The notes beneath the pieces are model-generated. The model searched no databases. It worked only from the letters and a program-made list of their open reading frames with translations, and was not told the origin of the DNA. Both the position numbers and the translations under genes were made by a program. Of a DNA stretch of 7,651 nt, positions 1 through 5,889 are shown one piece after another (the stretch's first letter is position 1; each line of letters begins with the position of its first letter). Origin of the DNA: Actinomycetales bacterium Ga0077552 (GTDB lineage Bacteria; Actinomycetota; Actinomycetes; Actinomycetales; Microbacteriaceae); NCBI GenBank assembly GCA_001464255.1, contig LNFD01000210.1, forward strand, positions 1 through 7,651. Direction: 5' to 3'.

Positions 1-2235
1 GCGGCCGGGGTCGGCGCCCGCGATCGTCTGCGTCGAGCTCGAGACCGTGAGCACTTCGGCCGTCGAGGGATCCACGGCGCCGAAGAACACCGCACGTGCG
101 CCGGCGCCGAGCTTGATGCCGGCCATGCCGCCTGCCGCCAGGCCCTGGGGGCGCACCTGGTCGGCCGCGAAGTGCAGCAGCTGGGCATCCGAGGTCACGA
201 AGACCAGCTCCGCAGCCTCGTCGGCGGGCGCCGCCCCGATGACCTCGTCGCCGGGTTTGAGGGCGATGACCTCGCCGTCGGGGCGGGCGGGCCAGCCCCC
301 GGGCGCGACGCGCTTGACGATGCCCTCACGGGTGCCGAGGGCGAGCGGGGCCGTGCTGGCAGGGTCGACGATCGCGAGCACACGCTCCTTCGCATCGGTC
401 AGGCCCAGGTACTCGCGCAGCTTCGCGCCCGCGGCGAGCTGCACCGAGTTGGCGGGCACGCTCGGCAGATCGACCGGGGTGAACCGCACGAAGCGGCCGC
501 GCGAGGTGATCGCCACGAGCTCGCCGCGCGTCGTCGAGTCGACCGCCCCGAGCAGGGCGTCGTGCTTGCTGCGGCGGGCCGGCGCGACGATCGTGGCGCC
601 CTCGGGCAGCTCGACGCGCACGGCGCGGCCGGTCGTCGATACGAGCACGCGGCAGGGGGCGTCGGCGATCTCGAGGGAGACGGGAGCGGCGCCCCGGCTG
701 CGGGGAGCCGCGATGGAGGCGCTCGCCTCGGTGAGCAGCGTGCGCCGGGGGGTGCCGAAGCGGTCGGCCGTCGTCTCGAGCTCGTCGCCGACGACAGCGC
801 GCACGCGGGCGGGGTCGGCGAGCAGCGTCTCGAGCTCGGCGATCTCGGCGCGCAACTGGTCGCGCTCGCTCTCGAGCTCGATGCGGCTGAACTTCGTGAG
901 GCGCCGCAGCCGCAGCTCGAGGATGTACTCGCTCTGCAGGGTGCTCAGGTCGAAGACCTCCATGAGGCGGGCACGGGCGGCCTCCGCGTCGTCGGAGGTG
1001 CGGATGACCTGGATGACCTCGTCGATGTCGAGGATCGCGATGAGCAGGCCCTCGACGAGGTGCAGGCGCTCACGGCGCCGGGCGAGGCGGTACCCGCTGC
1101 GCCGCGTGACCACCTGGATGCGGTGGTCGAGGTAGACCTGCAGCAGTTCTTTCAGGCCGAGTGTCTGGGGCGTGCCGTCGACGAGCGCGACGGCGTTGAT
1201 CGAGAAGCCGTCTTCGAGCGGCGTGTACCGGTAGAGCTGCTCGAGCACGGCCTCGGGGCTGAACCCCGTCTTGATGCCGATGACGAGACGCAGGCCGTTG
1301 CGCCGGTCGGTGAGGTCGGTGACATCGCTGATGCCCGCGAGCTTCTTCGACTGCACGCCGTCTTTGATCTTCTCGATGACCTTCTCGGGGCCGACGAGGT
1401 ACGGCAGCTCGGTGATGACGATGCCGGTCTTGCGCGCCGTGATGGGCTCGATCGAGACCTTGGCGCGCGTCTTGAACGAGCCGCGACCGGTCGCGTAGGC
1501 CTCGCGGATGCCCTCGAGGCCGATGATCGTTCCGCCTGTGGGCAGATCGGGGCCGGGCACGTAGGCCATGAGGTCGTCGAGCGAGGCCTCGGGATCGTCG
1601 AGCAGGTGCCGAGCGGCAGCGGCGACCTCGATGAGGTTGTGCGGCGCCATGTTGGTCGCCATGCCCACGGCGATGCCGCTCGCCCCATTGACGAGCAGGT
1701 TCGGGAAGGCCGCCGGCAGCACCGAGGGCTGCGTGAGCTGGTTGTCGTAGTTCGGCACGAAGTCGACGACGTCTTCATCGAGGTCGTCCACCATCGCCAT
1801 CGCCTCGGCGCGCAGTCGGGCCTCGGTGTACCGCGCCGCGGCGGGTCCGTCGTCGAGAGAGCCGAAGTTGCCGTGGCCGTCGATGAGCGGCACGCGCAGC
1901 GTGAACTCCTGCGAGAGCCGCACGAGCGCGTCGTAGATCGCCGAGTCACCGTGCGGGTGCAGCTTGCCCATGACCTCGCCGACGACGCGCGCCGACTTCA
2001 CGTGGCCGCGATCAGGCCGCAGGCCCATCTCGCTCATCATGTACAGGATGCGCCGCTGGACGGGTTTGAGACCGTCGCGCGCGTCGGGCAGGGCGCGCGA
2101 GTAGATCACCGAGTAGGCGTACTCGAGGAACGAGCCCTGCATCTCATCGGCGAGATCGACGTCGTCGATGCGTTCGCCGATCGGCGCGTCGGTGGGCTCG
2201 GAGCCCCGGGATCGGGAGGCAGGAGGGGGAGTCAT
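1..2235 (-). CDS. parC: DNA topoisomerase IV subunit A (ParC), C-terminus off the left edge
   Basis: Subunit A of the type IIA topoisomerase that, with ParE (not in this window), decatenates daughter chromosomes and relaxes supercoils by an ATP-driven double-strand passage. 745 residues are visible from ATG at 2235; the family is usually somewhat above 800, so the last part of the C-terminal beta-pinwheel is missing. The breakage-reunion domain covers roughly residues 30-500. It contains SRALPDARDGLKPVQRRIL (about 46-64), the quinolone-pocket segment KLHPHGDSAIYDALVR (Ser98 and Asp102 at the GyrA 83/87-equivalent sites) and AAARYTE with catalytic Tyr136. Pinwheel blades follow from about 520. 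I call it ParC rather than GyrA because of SEMGLRPDRGHVKSARVVGE, HGNFGSLDDG and the lack of a GyrA-box (QxRGGxG) in the visible part. The start has no good Shine-Dalgarno sequence (only GGGG about 8-11 bases upstream) and lies 11 bp from a divergent start codon. No frameshift was seen across the whole reading frame. Confidence 0.95.
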   Translation of the reverse strand, partial: MTPPPASRSRGSEPTDAPIGERIDDVDLADEMQGSFLEYAYSVIYSRALPDARDGLKPVQRRILYMMSEMGLRPDRGHVKSARVVGEVMGKLHPHGDSAIYDALVRLSQEFTLRVPLIDGHGNFGSLDDGPAAARYTEARLRAEAMAMVDDLDEDVVDFVPNYDNQLTQPSVLPAAFPNLLVNGASGIAVGMATNMAPHNLIEVAAAARHLLDDPEASLDDLMAYVPGPDLPTGGTIIGLEGIREAYATGRGSFKTRAKVSIEPITARKTGIVITELPYLVGPEKVIEKIKDGVQSKKLAGISDVTDLTDRRNGLRLVIGIKTGFSPEAVLEQLYRYTPLEDGFSINAVALVDGTPQTLGLKELLQVYLDHRIQVVTRRSGYRLARRRERLHLVEGLLIAILDIDEVIQVIRTSDDAEAARARLMEVFDLSTLQSEYILELRLRRLTKFSRIELESERDQLRAEIAELETLLADPARVRAVVGDELETTADRFGTPRRTLLTEASASIAAPRSRGAAPVSLEIADAPCRVLVSTTGRAVRVELPEGATIVAPARRSKHDALLGAVDSTTRGELVAITSRGRFVRFTPVDLPSVPANSVQLAAGAKLREYLGLTDAKERVLAIVDPASTAPLALGTREGIVKRVAPGGWPARPDGEVIALKPGDEVIGAAPADEAAELVFVTSDAQLLHFAADQVRPQGLAAGGMAGIKLGAGARAVFFGAVDPSTAEVLTVSSSTQTIAGADPGR

Positions 2236-2240
2236 AGGCT
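2235..2240 (+). promoter_or_regulatory. Candidate leaderless -10 element for the phosphatase gene
   Basis: TAGGCT fits the actinobacterial TANNNT -10 pattern and ends six bases before the ATG at 2247, the spacing expected if transcription starts at or next to the start codon. Its first base is also the first base of the parC start codon on the other strand. A weak -35-like TCGGGA (2212-2217) lies 17 bases upstream. The gene has no usable Shine-Dalgarno, and an in-frame TAG at 2235 prevents a longer start, which together favour a leaderless mRNA. Not proven without transcript start mapping. Confidence 0.55.
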
Positions 2241-2246
2241 GGCCCC

Positions 2247-2252
2247 ATGCTA
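2247..2252 (-). promoter_or_regulatory. Candidate -10 element for parC
   Basis: On the minus strand this reads TAGCAT (TANNNT pattern), 11 bases ahead of the parC ATG, which would give a leader of only a few bases. It covers the ATG of the divergent phosphatase gene. I found no convincing -35 hexamer 16-18 bases upstream, so this is weaker than the opposing + strand site. Confidence 0.35.
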
Positions 2253-3377
2253 CCGGCGCGTCGCGGAGACTCCCCGTCACTCGCCGACGTGTTGACGAGC
2301 GCGTTCTCGGCGATGCGCGCCGAGCCGAACCCGCTCGCGCTGCCGCCCGTACGCAGCGCCGCCGTGCTGCTCATCGATGGGCTGGGGATGTCCGCGCTGC
2401 AGCGGCGCGCCGGTCACGGCCGTCGACTGCTGGCCGCGATCCCGGCGCAGGGTGGCATCATCGAATCGGGCTTCCCGACCACGACCGCATCCGCGCTCGC
2501 GAGCCTGACGACGGGCCTCGCGGCCGGGGAGCACGGGCTCGTGGGCTACAGCGCGATCGACGCCGACGGCGATCGGGTCGTGAACCAGCTCACCGGGTGG
2601 GACGACAGGATGAGGCCGCGCGAGTGGCAACCGCATCCGACCGTCTTCGAGCGGGCCGCCGCCGCAGGCGTCGACGCGGTCGTCGTCGGTGCTGAGCGTT
2701 ATCGCGACACGGGGTTCACCGAGGCGGTGCTGCGAGGGGCCCGGTTCGAGGCGCAGCGCTCGATCGGCGATCGCATCGCCCGCGGGCTCGAGCTGCTGCG
2801 AGGTTCCGAGCCACGGCTCGTGTACATCTACGTCCCCGAGCTCGACATGGCGGGCCACGCCGACGGCGTCGAGTCGCCCCACTGGACCGAGCGGCTCGAG
2901 GAGCTGGACGCGAGCCTCGCCGCCCTCGAGCGCGGCGTCCCGGCTGACGCCGGGGTGCTGTTGACGGCCGATCACGGCATGCTCGATGTCGCCGCGCACC
3001 GGCGGCTCGTGCTCGACGCCGACGACCCGCTATGGTCGGGCATCCGGCACGTCGCGGGCGAACCGCGGTGCCTGCACCTGGGGCTCGAGGACGCTCGGGA
3101 GGCGAAGGCGGTGCGCGATCGGTGGCTCGCCGCCGAGGGCGGCCGCTCGTGGGTCGTCACGCGTGACGAGGCGATCGCGGCGGGCTGGTTCGGCCCGGTC
3201 TCCGACGCCGCACGGTCGCGCCTGGGAGACGTCATCGTCGCCGCCCGCGCGCAGGTCGCCTACTACGACGGTCGCACCGCGACCGACCGCGCGCTCGCGA
3301 TGGTCGGTCAGCACGGCTCGTTCTCGCCCGACGAGCTACGGGTGCCGCTCGCGCGCTGGGGGGCCTTCGCCCGCTAG
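2247..3377 (+). CDS. Nucleotide pyrophosphatase/phosphodiesterase family protein (alkaline phosphatase superfamily)
   Basis: A 376-residue protein with the two-metal catalytic layout of type I phosphodiesterases/nucleotide pyrophosphatases. The residues are Asp44 in LLIDGLG, the probable nucleophile Thr80 in FPTTTASALASLTTG, Asp200 and His204 in PELDMAGHADG, Asp242-His243 in LLTADHGM, and His356 in VGQHGSFSPDE. The full set is intact, so an active phosphohydrolase is likely; the substrate cannot be read from sequence. There is no signal peptide or membrane segment, so it is probably cytoplasmic. ATG at 2247 is the only sensible start, since an in-frame stop lies at 2235 and the N-terminal SLADVL segment is typical of actinobacterial relatives. 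It is transcribed divergently from parC and converges on sepH. As I recall, homologues sit beside parC or sepH in many actinobacteria, but no functional link is established. Family call firm; enzyme name and substrate open. Confidence 0.85.
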   Translation: MLPARRGDSPSLADVLTSAFSAMRAEPNPLALPPVRSAAVLLIDGLGMSALQRRAGHGRRLLAAIPAQGGIIESGFPTTTASALASLTTGLAAGEHGLVGYSAIDADGDRVVNQLTGWDDRMRPREWQPHPTVFERAAAAGVDAVVVGAERYRDTGFTEAVLRGARFEAQRSIGDRIARGLELLRGSEPRLVYIYVPELDMAGHADGVESPHWTERLEELDASLAALERGVPADAGVLLTADHGMLDVAAHRRLVLDADDPLWSGIRHVAGEPRCLHLGLEDAREAKAVRDRWLAAEGGRSWVVTRDEAIAAGWFGPVSDAARSRLGDVIVAARAQVAYYDGRTATDRALAMVGQHGSFSPDELRVPLARWGAFAR

Positions 3378-3387
3378 CGCGAGGGCC
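3362..3387. terminator. Hairpin between convergent phosphatase and sepH genes, possible U-less terminator
   Basis: GGCCTTCGC (3362-3370) pairs with GCGAGGGCC (3379-3387) to give a nine-pair stem with one G-U and an eight-base loop. It overlaps the last codons and the TAG stop (3375-3377) of the phosphatase gene. It is nearly symmetrical, so it could act on both strands between two converging genes. There is no T-run on either side, so it is not a classical intrinsic terminator. In a genome this GC-rich, such stems also arise by chance. Confidence 0.35.
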
Positions 3388-3388
3388 T

Positions 3389-3420
3389 AGGCGCCGTCGT
3401 CATCAGGCGCCGTCGTCATC
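3389..3420. repeat. Perfect 16-bp tandem duplication across the sepH stop codon
   Basis: The 16-base unit AGGCGCCGTCGTCATC occurs twice, head to tail, at 3389-3404 and 3405-3420 with no mismatch; neither flanking base continues the match. The sepH TGA (3405-3403 on the minus strand) spans the junction. The right-hand copy codes for the last residues of SepH, and the left-hand copy lies just past the stop. With only one copy, the frame would read GCC TAG at the same place, so the protein would be unchanged. Confidence 0.95.
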
Positions 3421-4470
3421 GGGCCGGGCGCCGAACACGATCTCGTCCCAGCTGGGCATCGCGGCGCGCCCGCGACGGTTCGCGGGCTTGGTCGGGGGCT
3501 GCTCGGCACCACCTGCGAGCGCGGCGTCGTCGACGGTGCTCTCGGCTGCGGTATCCACCGCCGGGTCGTCGATTCCTTCGGCGTCCTCGTCCATGCCGAG
3601 CGCGGCCGTGTCGATCGGCACGTCGACGATGCGGATGGAACCCGTCGAGGGATGCGCCGCACGCGACGACTCCCACTCGTCGGACGGCGCGGCCTCGCGC
3701 TCTCCCCGGCGGCGGCGCAGCGCCTCCAGCAGGTCAGCGGTGTTGCCGACCTCGGAGGTGTCGGGCTCGGCGATGCGGGCGATCGGGCGCTCGGGCCGCT
3801 CGATCGGTGCCGCGGGGCGGCCGGCGTCGGTGGCCGGGAGGAAGGCGCCGCTGTCGAAGCGCCCGCTCGTCGGCGTATCGATCGGCACGGCGCGCAGGCG
3901 CGGCATGACCGGTGCCGGGCCGTCGCCCTGCTGCGAGAGCGACTGCGCCTCGTGGTTGGCGGGGGCGAGCGTCGACTTCTTCGGGTCGAAGGTCCACACG
4001 GCGGTGCGCGCGACGTCGGCGTCGAGGAAGCTCACCGAGACGATCCAGTGCGACTCCTGCTTCCGGCTCTCCCAGCGCACGTCGCGGGCTCCGATGCCGG
4101 TGAGGCGGTGGTCGATGGCCGAGCCGAAGGTGCCGGTCACGCCCGCCTCGCCCTCGGCAGCGACGGCGACGGGCACGGTGCGCGCGGCGGTGACGACGTA
4201 CTCGCGCTCGGCGAGCACGGGCCCTTCGAAGCGCTGGATGTACTCCAGGGGCTCCCCGGTCTGCGCAGCCACCTCGGCGGCGGTCAGGCCCTGGCGGATG
4301 AGCGCCTGCACCTCGCGCGGGCCGACGCGGTGGGGCGCGGGTGCGGCCGGCCGGTTCTGCCGCAGAGCGGTGTGCAGCGCCTCGGTGATCGGGACGCGGA
4401 ACCGCGAGCCGTCGGCGGAGACGACGACGAGTGCGCCGTTCTCGGCACCGATCACTGTGAGCTCGTCCAT
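3403..4470 (-). CDS. sepH: Septation regulator SepH (DUF3071 family)
   Basis: A 355-residue cytoplasmic protein. SepH is known from Streptomyces and Mycobacterium to bind FtsZ and promote Z-ring assembly. The conserved N-terminus begins MDELTVIGAENGALVVVSAD. A helix-turn-helix-like segment follows at about residues 50-95 (GPREVQALIRQGLTAAEVA to EYVVTAA). A variable linker rich in Pro, Ala and acidic residues runs from about 190 to 330. The family signature SWDEIVFG lies near the end at about 340-347, preceded by basic NRRGRAAMP. ATG at 4470 is chosen over an in-frame ATG at 4626 because GGAGG (4484-4480) precedes it by nine bases and the family starts exactly with MDELTVIG. It is monocistronic as far as can be seen, divergent from the DUF4193 gene and convergent with the phosphatase gene. 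The C-terminal DDDGA and the stop lie in a tandem duplication that leaves the protein unchanged. Confidence 0.93.
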   Translation of the reverse strand: MDELTVIGAENGALVVVSADGSRFRVPITEALHTALRQNRPAAPAPHRVGPREVQALIRQGLTAAEVAAQTGEPLEYIQRFEGPVLAEREYVVTAARTVPVAVAAEGEAGVTGTFGSAIDHRLTGIGARDVRWESRKQESHWIVSVSFLDADVARTAVWTFDPKKSTLAPANHEAQSLSQQGDGPAPVMPRLRAVPIDTPTSGRFDSGAFLPATDAGRPAAPIERPERPIARIAEPDTSEVGNTADLLEALRRRRGEREAAPSDEWESSRAAHPSTGSIRIVDVPIDTAALGMDEDAEGIDDPAVDTAAESTVDDAALAGGAEQPPTKPANRRGRAAMPSWDEIVFGARPDDDGA

Positions 4471-4479
4471 GGCTCTCAC

Positions 4480-4484
4480 CCTCC
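4480..4484 (-). promoter_or_regulatory. Shine-Dalgarno site fixing the sepH start
   Basis: On the minus strand GGAGG, followed by GTGAGAGCC and then ATG at 4470, gives a nine-base spacer. It is the strongest such site near any in-frame start and rules out the 52-residue upstream extension beginning at 4626. Confidence 0.8.
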
Positions 4485-4515
4485 GGTCGTGGGGTTGGTG
4501 GCCACAGCATCCCAT

Positions 4516-4533
4516 GGCCCCGCGAGCGGGGCC
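4516..4533. repeat. Perfect 8-bp inverted repeat in the sepH leader/promoter region
   Basis: GGCCCCGC (4516-4523) and GCGGGGCC (4526-4533) are exact reverse complements separated by two bases. The repeat lies 46 bp upstream of the sepH start, within the 182-bp divergent region (4471-4652) shared with the DUF4193 gene. It could be an RNA hairpin in the sepH leader or a protein site. All-GC repeats of this size are not rare at this base composition. Confidence 0.5.
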
Positions 4534-4600
4534 GGGAATAGCGCGGGCGTGCCGGAAGTTGGCGGGGGAGACGGGGAGGAACACGGGCTGCGCCGCGCGT

Positions 4601-4631
4601 TTGCGTTTCCCCCTCCCTTCCTGCAAACTAT
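4601..4631 (+). promoter_or_regulatory. Candidate promoter for the DUF4193 gene
   Basis: A -35-like TTGCGT (4601-4606) and a -10-like AACTAT (4626-4631) flank a pyrimidine run (4606-4622) in a locally AT-richer patch. The 19-base spacer is long; reading the -10 as CAAACT (4624-4629) makes it 17. Transcription would start near 4638, leaving a leader of about 15 bases with GGAAG (4639-4643) nine bases before ATG 4653. Matches to the consensus are only partial. Confidence 0.35.
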
Positions 4632-4652
4632 GCCCGCCGGAAGTGGACTGGC

Positions 4653-4943
4653 ATGGCTACGGACTACGACGCCCCCCGCAAGACCGACGAGGACACCGAC
4701 TCGATCCAGGCCCTGCAGGAGCGCGTTCCCGACAAGCTCTCGGGCGTTGTCGATGTCGATGACGCCGACAACCCGGGCTTCGAGCTCGCCGGCCAAGACC
4801 TCGCCGACCTCGACCTCGACGTCGTCGTGCTGCCCCCGCAGGCCGACGAGTTCACGTGCATCAGCTGCTTCCTCGTGAAGCACCGCTCCCAGCTCGACCA
4901 CGAGGAGAAGCTCGGCTCGGTGTGCCGGGAGTGCGCCAGCTAG
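4653..4943 (+). CDS. DUF4193 family small zinc-ribbon-like protein
   Basis: A 96-residue, strongly acidic protein of unknown function. The first 60 residues are rich in Asp and Glu (GVVDVDDADN, DLADLDLDVVVLP). The C-terminus carries two paired cysteines, C69-x2-C72 (CISC) and C91-x2-C94 (CREC). They enclose a basic stretch FLVKHRSQLDHEEKLG and very likely bind one Zn. This matches the actinobacterial DUF4193 family (Mycobacterium tuberculosis Rv2699c, as I recall it, next to the dut region). No membrane segment or signal peptide is present. The acidic arm plus zinc ribbon is reminiscent of proteins that touch the transcription machinery, but that is speculation. It is divergent from sepH, and its TAG overlaps the stop of the convergent DUF3093 gene by 4 bp. 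The ATG is preceded by a modest GGAAG ribosome site. Confidence 0.9.
   Translation: MATDYDAPRKTDEDTDSIQALQERVPDKLSGVVDVDDADNPGFELAGQDLADLDLDVVVLPPQADEFTCISCFLVKHRSQLDHEEKLGSVCRECAS
4940..4943. other. Shared CTAG palindrome carrying both convergent stop codons
   Basis: CTAG reads TAG at 4941-4943 on the plus strand (end of the DUF4193 gene) and TAG at 4942-4940 on the minus strand (end of the DUF3093 gene). The two coding regions overlap tail to tail by these four bases, leaving no space for a terminator outside coding sequence. Confidence 0.95.
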
Positions 4944-5395
4944 TTCCCCGCTCCGGTCCTCGGCGCTGAGGCGATCGCCGCGGCGAGGTCTTCCGGCCGG
5001 CGCGTCGACAGCAGCCAGTAGGGCGTCGGGTCGTCGGGGTCGGTGAGCGCGATGCGCAGCACGGGCGAGACATCGGGTCGCAGCACGATGAACGCGCGCG
5101 CATCGAGGTGCTGACCGCGCGCCAGCCGCGCCTCATCGCCCCGGGCGACGACCGTTTCTCCCACGAGCGACAGCGGCACGCGCGCCGCGCCCGCGCGGAG
5201 CATCCCGTCGCCCACGACGATCGTCGGCGCCGAGAGTACGGCCGCCCCGACGACGCCGAGTGCGAGCACCACCCCCACGACGGCGCCGACGAGAACGCTG
5301 ATCGGTGCGAAGGTCAGCAGGCTCGCGGGGATGGCCAGTGCGGCGATGAGGGCGATCCAGGGGGCGGGCCACAGGCGCTCGCGATACGACTCCAT
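4940..5395 (-). CDS. DUF3093 family membrane protein
   Basis: A 151-residue protein of unknown function. It opens MESYRERLWPAPW, a DUF3093 hallmark. Two closely spaced hydrophobic segments follow (about residues 12-30 and 33-55), then a soluble C-terminal part of about 95 residues. That part includes GAARVPLSLVGE, FIVLRPDVSPVLRIALTDP and PYWLLSTRRPEDLAAAI. The predicted form is two membrane helices with a cytoplasmic beta-rich domain resembling a PH-like fold; the fold comparison is inference. In M. tuberculosis the counterpart is Rv2698, between the DUF4193 gene and dut, the same order as here. There is no clear Shine-Dalgarno before the ATG. The promoter must lie in the 32-bp gap shared with dut or inside dut. 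It converges on and overlaps the DUF4193 gene. Confidence 0.88.
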   Translation of the reverse strand: MESYRERLWPAPWIALIAALAIPASLLTFAPISVLVGAVVGVVLALGVVGAAVLSAPTIVVGDGMLRAGAARVPLSLVGETVVARGDEARLARGQHLDARAFIVLRPDVSPVLRIALTDPDDPTPYWLLSTRRPEDLAAAIASAPRTGAGN

Positions 5396-5413
5396 GCGCC
5401 CATTCGACCATGC

Positions 5414-5419
5414 ATTAGC
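5414..5419 (-). promoter_or_regulatory. Candidate -10 element for the DUF3093 gene
   Basis: On the minus strand this reads GCTAAT, matching four of six TATAAT positions, 18 bases before the ATG at 5395. It overlaps the opposing dut -10 (5416-5421) by four bases, so the two promoters could not be melted independently. No clear -35 is visible. Confidence 0.35.
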
Positions 5420-5421
5420 CT
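5416..5421 (+). promoter_or_regulatory. Candidate leaderless -10 element for dut
   Basis: TAGCCT (TANNNT) ends six bases before the GTG start at 5428, exactly the spacing of TAGGCT before the phosphatase ATG at 2247. dut has no ribosome-binding site in CGACGG, so a leaderless transcript is likely. No good -35 hexamer stands 16-18 bases upstream. Confidence 0.55.
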
Positions 5422-5427
5422 CGACGG

Positions 5428-5889
5428 GTGCCGCGAACCGTCGATGTGCTGCTCACCGGATCCACCGTTCCCGCGTACGCCCACCCGGGCGACGCGGGGG
5501 CCGATCTGCGCGCCGCTGAGGCGGTGGAGCTCGCCCCCGGCGAGCGCGCGACCGTCGGCACCGGCACGGCGATCGCCCTGCCCGAGGGGTTCGCGGCCTT
5601 CGTCATGCCCCGCAGCGGCCTCGCCGCGCGCCACGGCATCACGATCCTCAACGCGCCGGGCACCGTCGATGCGGGCTACCGCGGCGAGATCCGCGTGACG
5701 CTGCTGAATACGGATGCTCGCGAGACGTTCCGCGTCGAGGCCGGCGATCGCATCGCCCAGCTCGTCGTGATGCCCGTGGTGCAGGCCCGGTTCGTTCCCG
5801 TGGAGTGGTTGCCGGGCTCGCACCGCGGCGAGCGGGGGTTCGGCTCGACCGGCTACCGTGGGGTGCCGACCGAAGGAGATTCCGCGTGA
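5428..5889 (+). CDS. dut: Deoxyuridine 5'-triphosphate nucleotidohydrolase (dUTPase)
   Basis: A 153-residue trimeric-type dUTPase that hydrolyses dUTP to dUMP and pyrophosphate, keeping uracil out of DNA and supplying the thymidylate precursor. All five motifs are present. Motif 1 is DAGADLRA (22-29), motif 2 is PRSGLA (61-66), and motif 3 is GTVDAGYRGEI (78-88), with catalytic Asp81 and the uracil-stacking Tyr84. Motif 4 is DRIAQLV (107-113), and motif 5 is RGERGFGSTG (133-142). Motif 5 has Arg136 where a Gly is usual. The GTG start is supported by the typical N-terminus (VDVLLTGSTVPAYAHPGD) and by a -10 element six bases upstream. It is first in an operon with the DUF3710 and DUF3159 genes, and its TGA overlaps the next GTG. 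Its last codons carry the ribosome site of the downstream gene. Confidence 0.96.
   Translation: MPRTVDVLLTGSTVPAYAHPGDAGADLRAAEAVELAPGERATVGTGTAIALPEGFAAFVMPRSGLAARHGITILNAPGTVDAGYRGEIRVTLLNTDARETFRVEAGDRIAQLVVMPVVQARFVPVEWLPGSHRGERGFGSTGYRGVPTEGDSA
5873..5879 (+). promoter_or_regulatory. Shine-Dalgarno site fixing the DUF3710 start
   Basis: AAGGAGA lies inside the 3' end of dut, seven bases before GTG 5886. It selects that GTG over the in-frame GTG at 5805, which would add 27 residues read from dut sequence. Confidence 0.85.

Noticed and set aside
2221..2230. AGGAGGGGGA as a ribosome-binding site for the phosphatase gene
   Set aside because: Although it looks ideal, it ends 16 bases before ATG 2247 and lies in the parC coding region (complement of Pro codons). 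The distance is too great, and no start codon at the right spacing exists in that frame because of the TAG at 2235.
172..2295. A 707-codon open frame on the plus strand opposite parC
   Set aside because: It is the antisense shadow of parC, kept open by GC-rich third positions. It has a low-complexity composition (runs of Arg, Asp, Glu, Gly), no family motif and no ribosome site, whereas the parC frame carries all topoisomerase motifs.
4471..4626. N-terminal extension of SepH by 52 residues from an in-frame ATG at 4626
   Set aside because: The extension is Arg/Pro-rich and unlike the family. The GGAGG site and the conserved MDELTVIG start mark ATG 4470.
3652..4878. A 408-codon plus-strand open frame across sepH and into the DUF4193 gene
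   Set aside because: It is a shadow of sepH on the other strand. It runs out of frame through a clear DUF4193 gene and shows no recognisable domain.
5805..5885. Longer DUF3710 form starting at GTG 5805 inside dut
   Set aside because: The AAGGAGA site lies seven bases before GTG 5886, and the added residues would be an out-of-frame reading of the dut 3' end.
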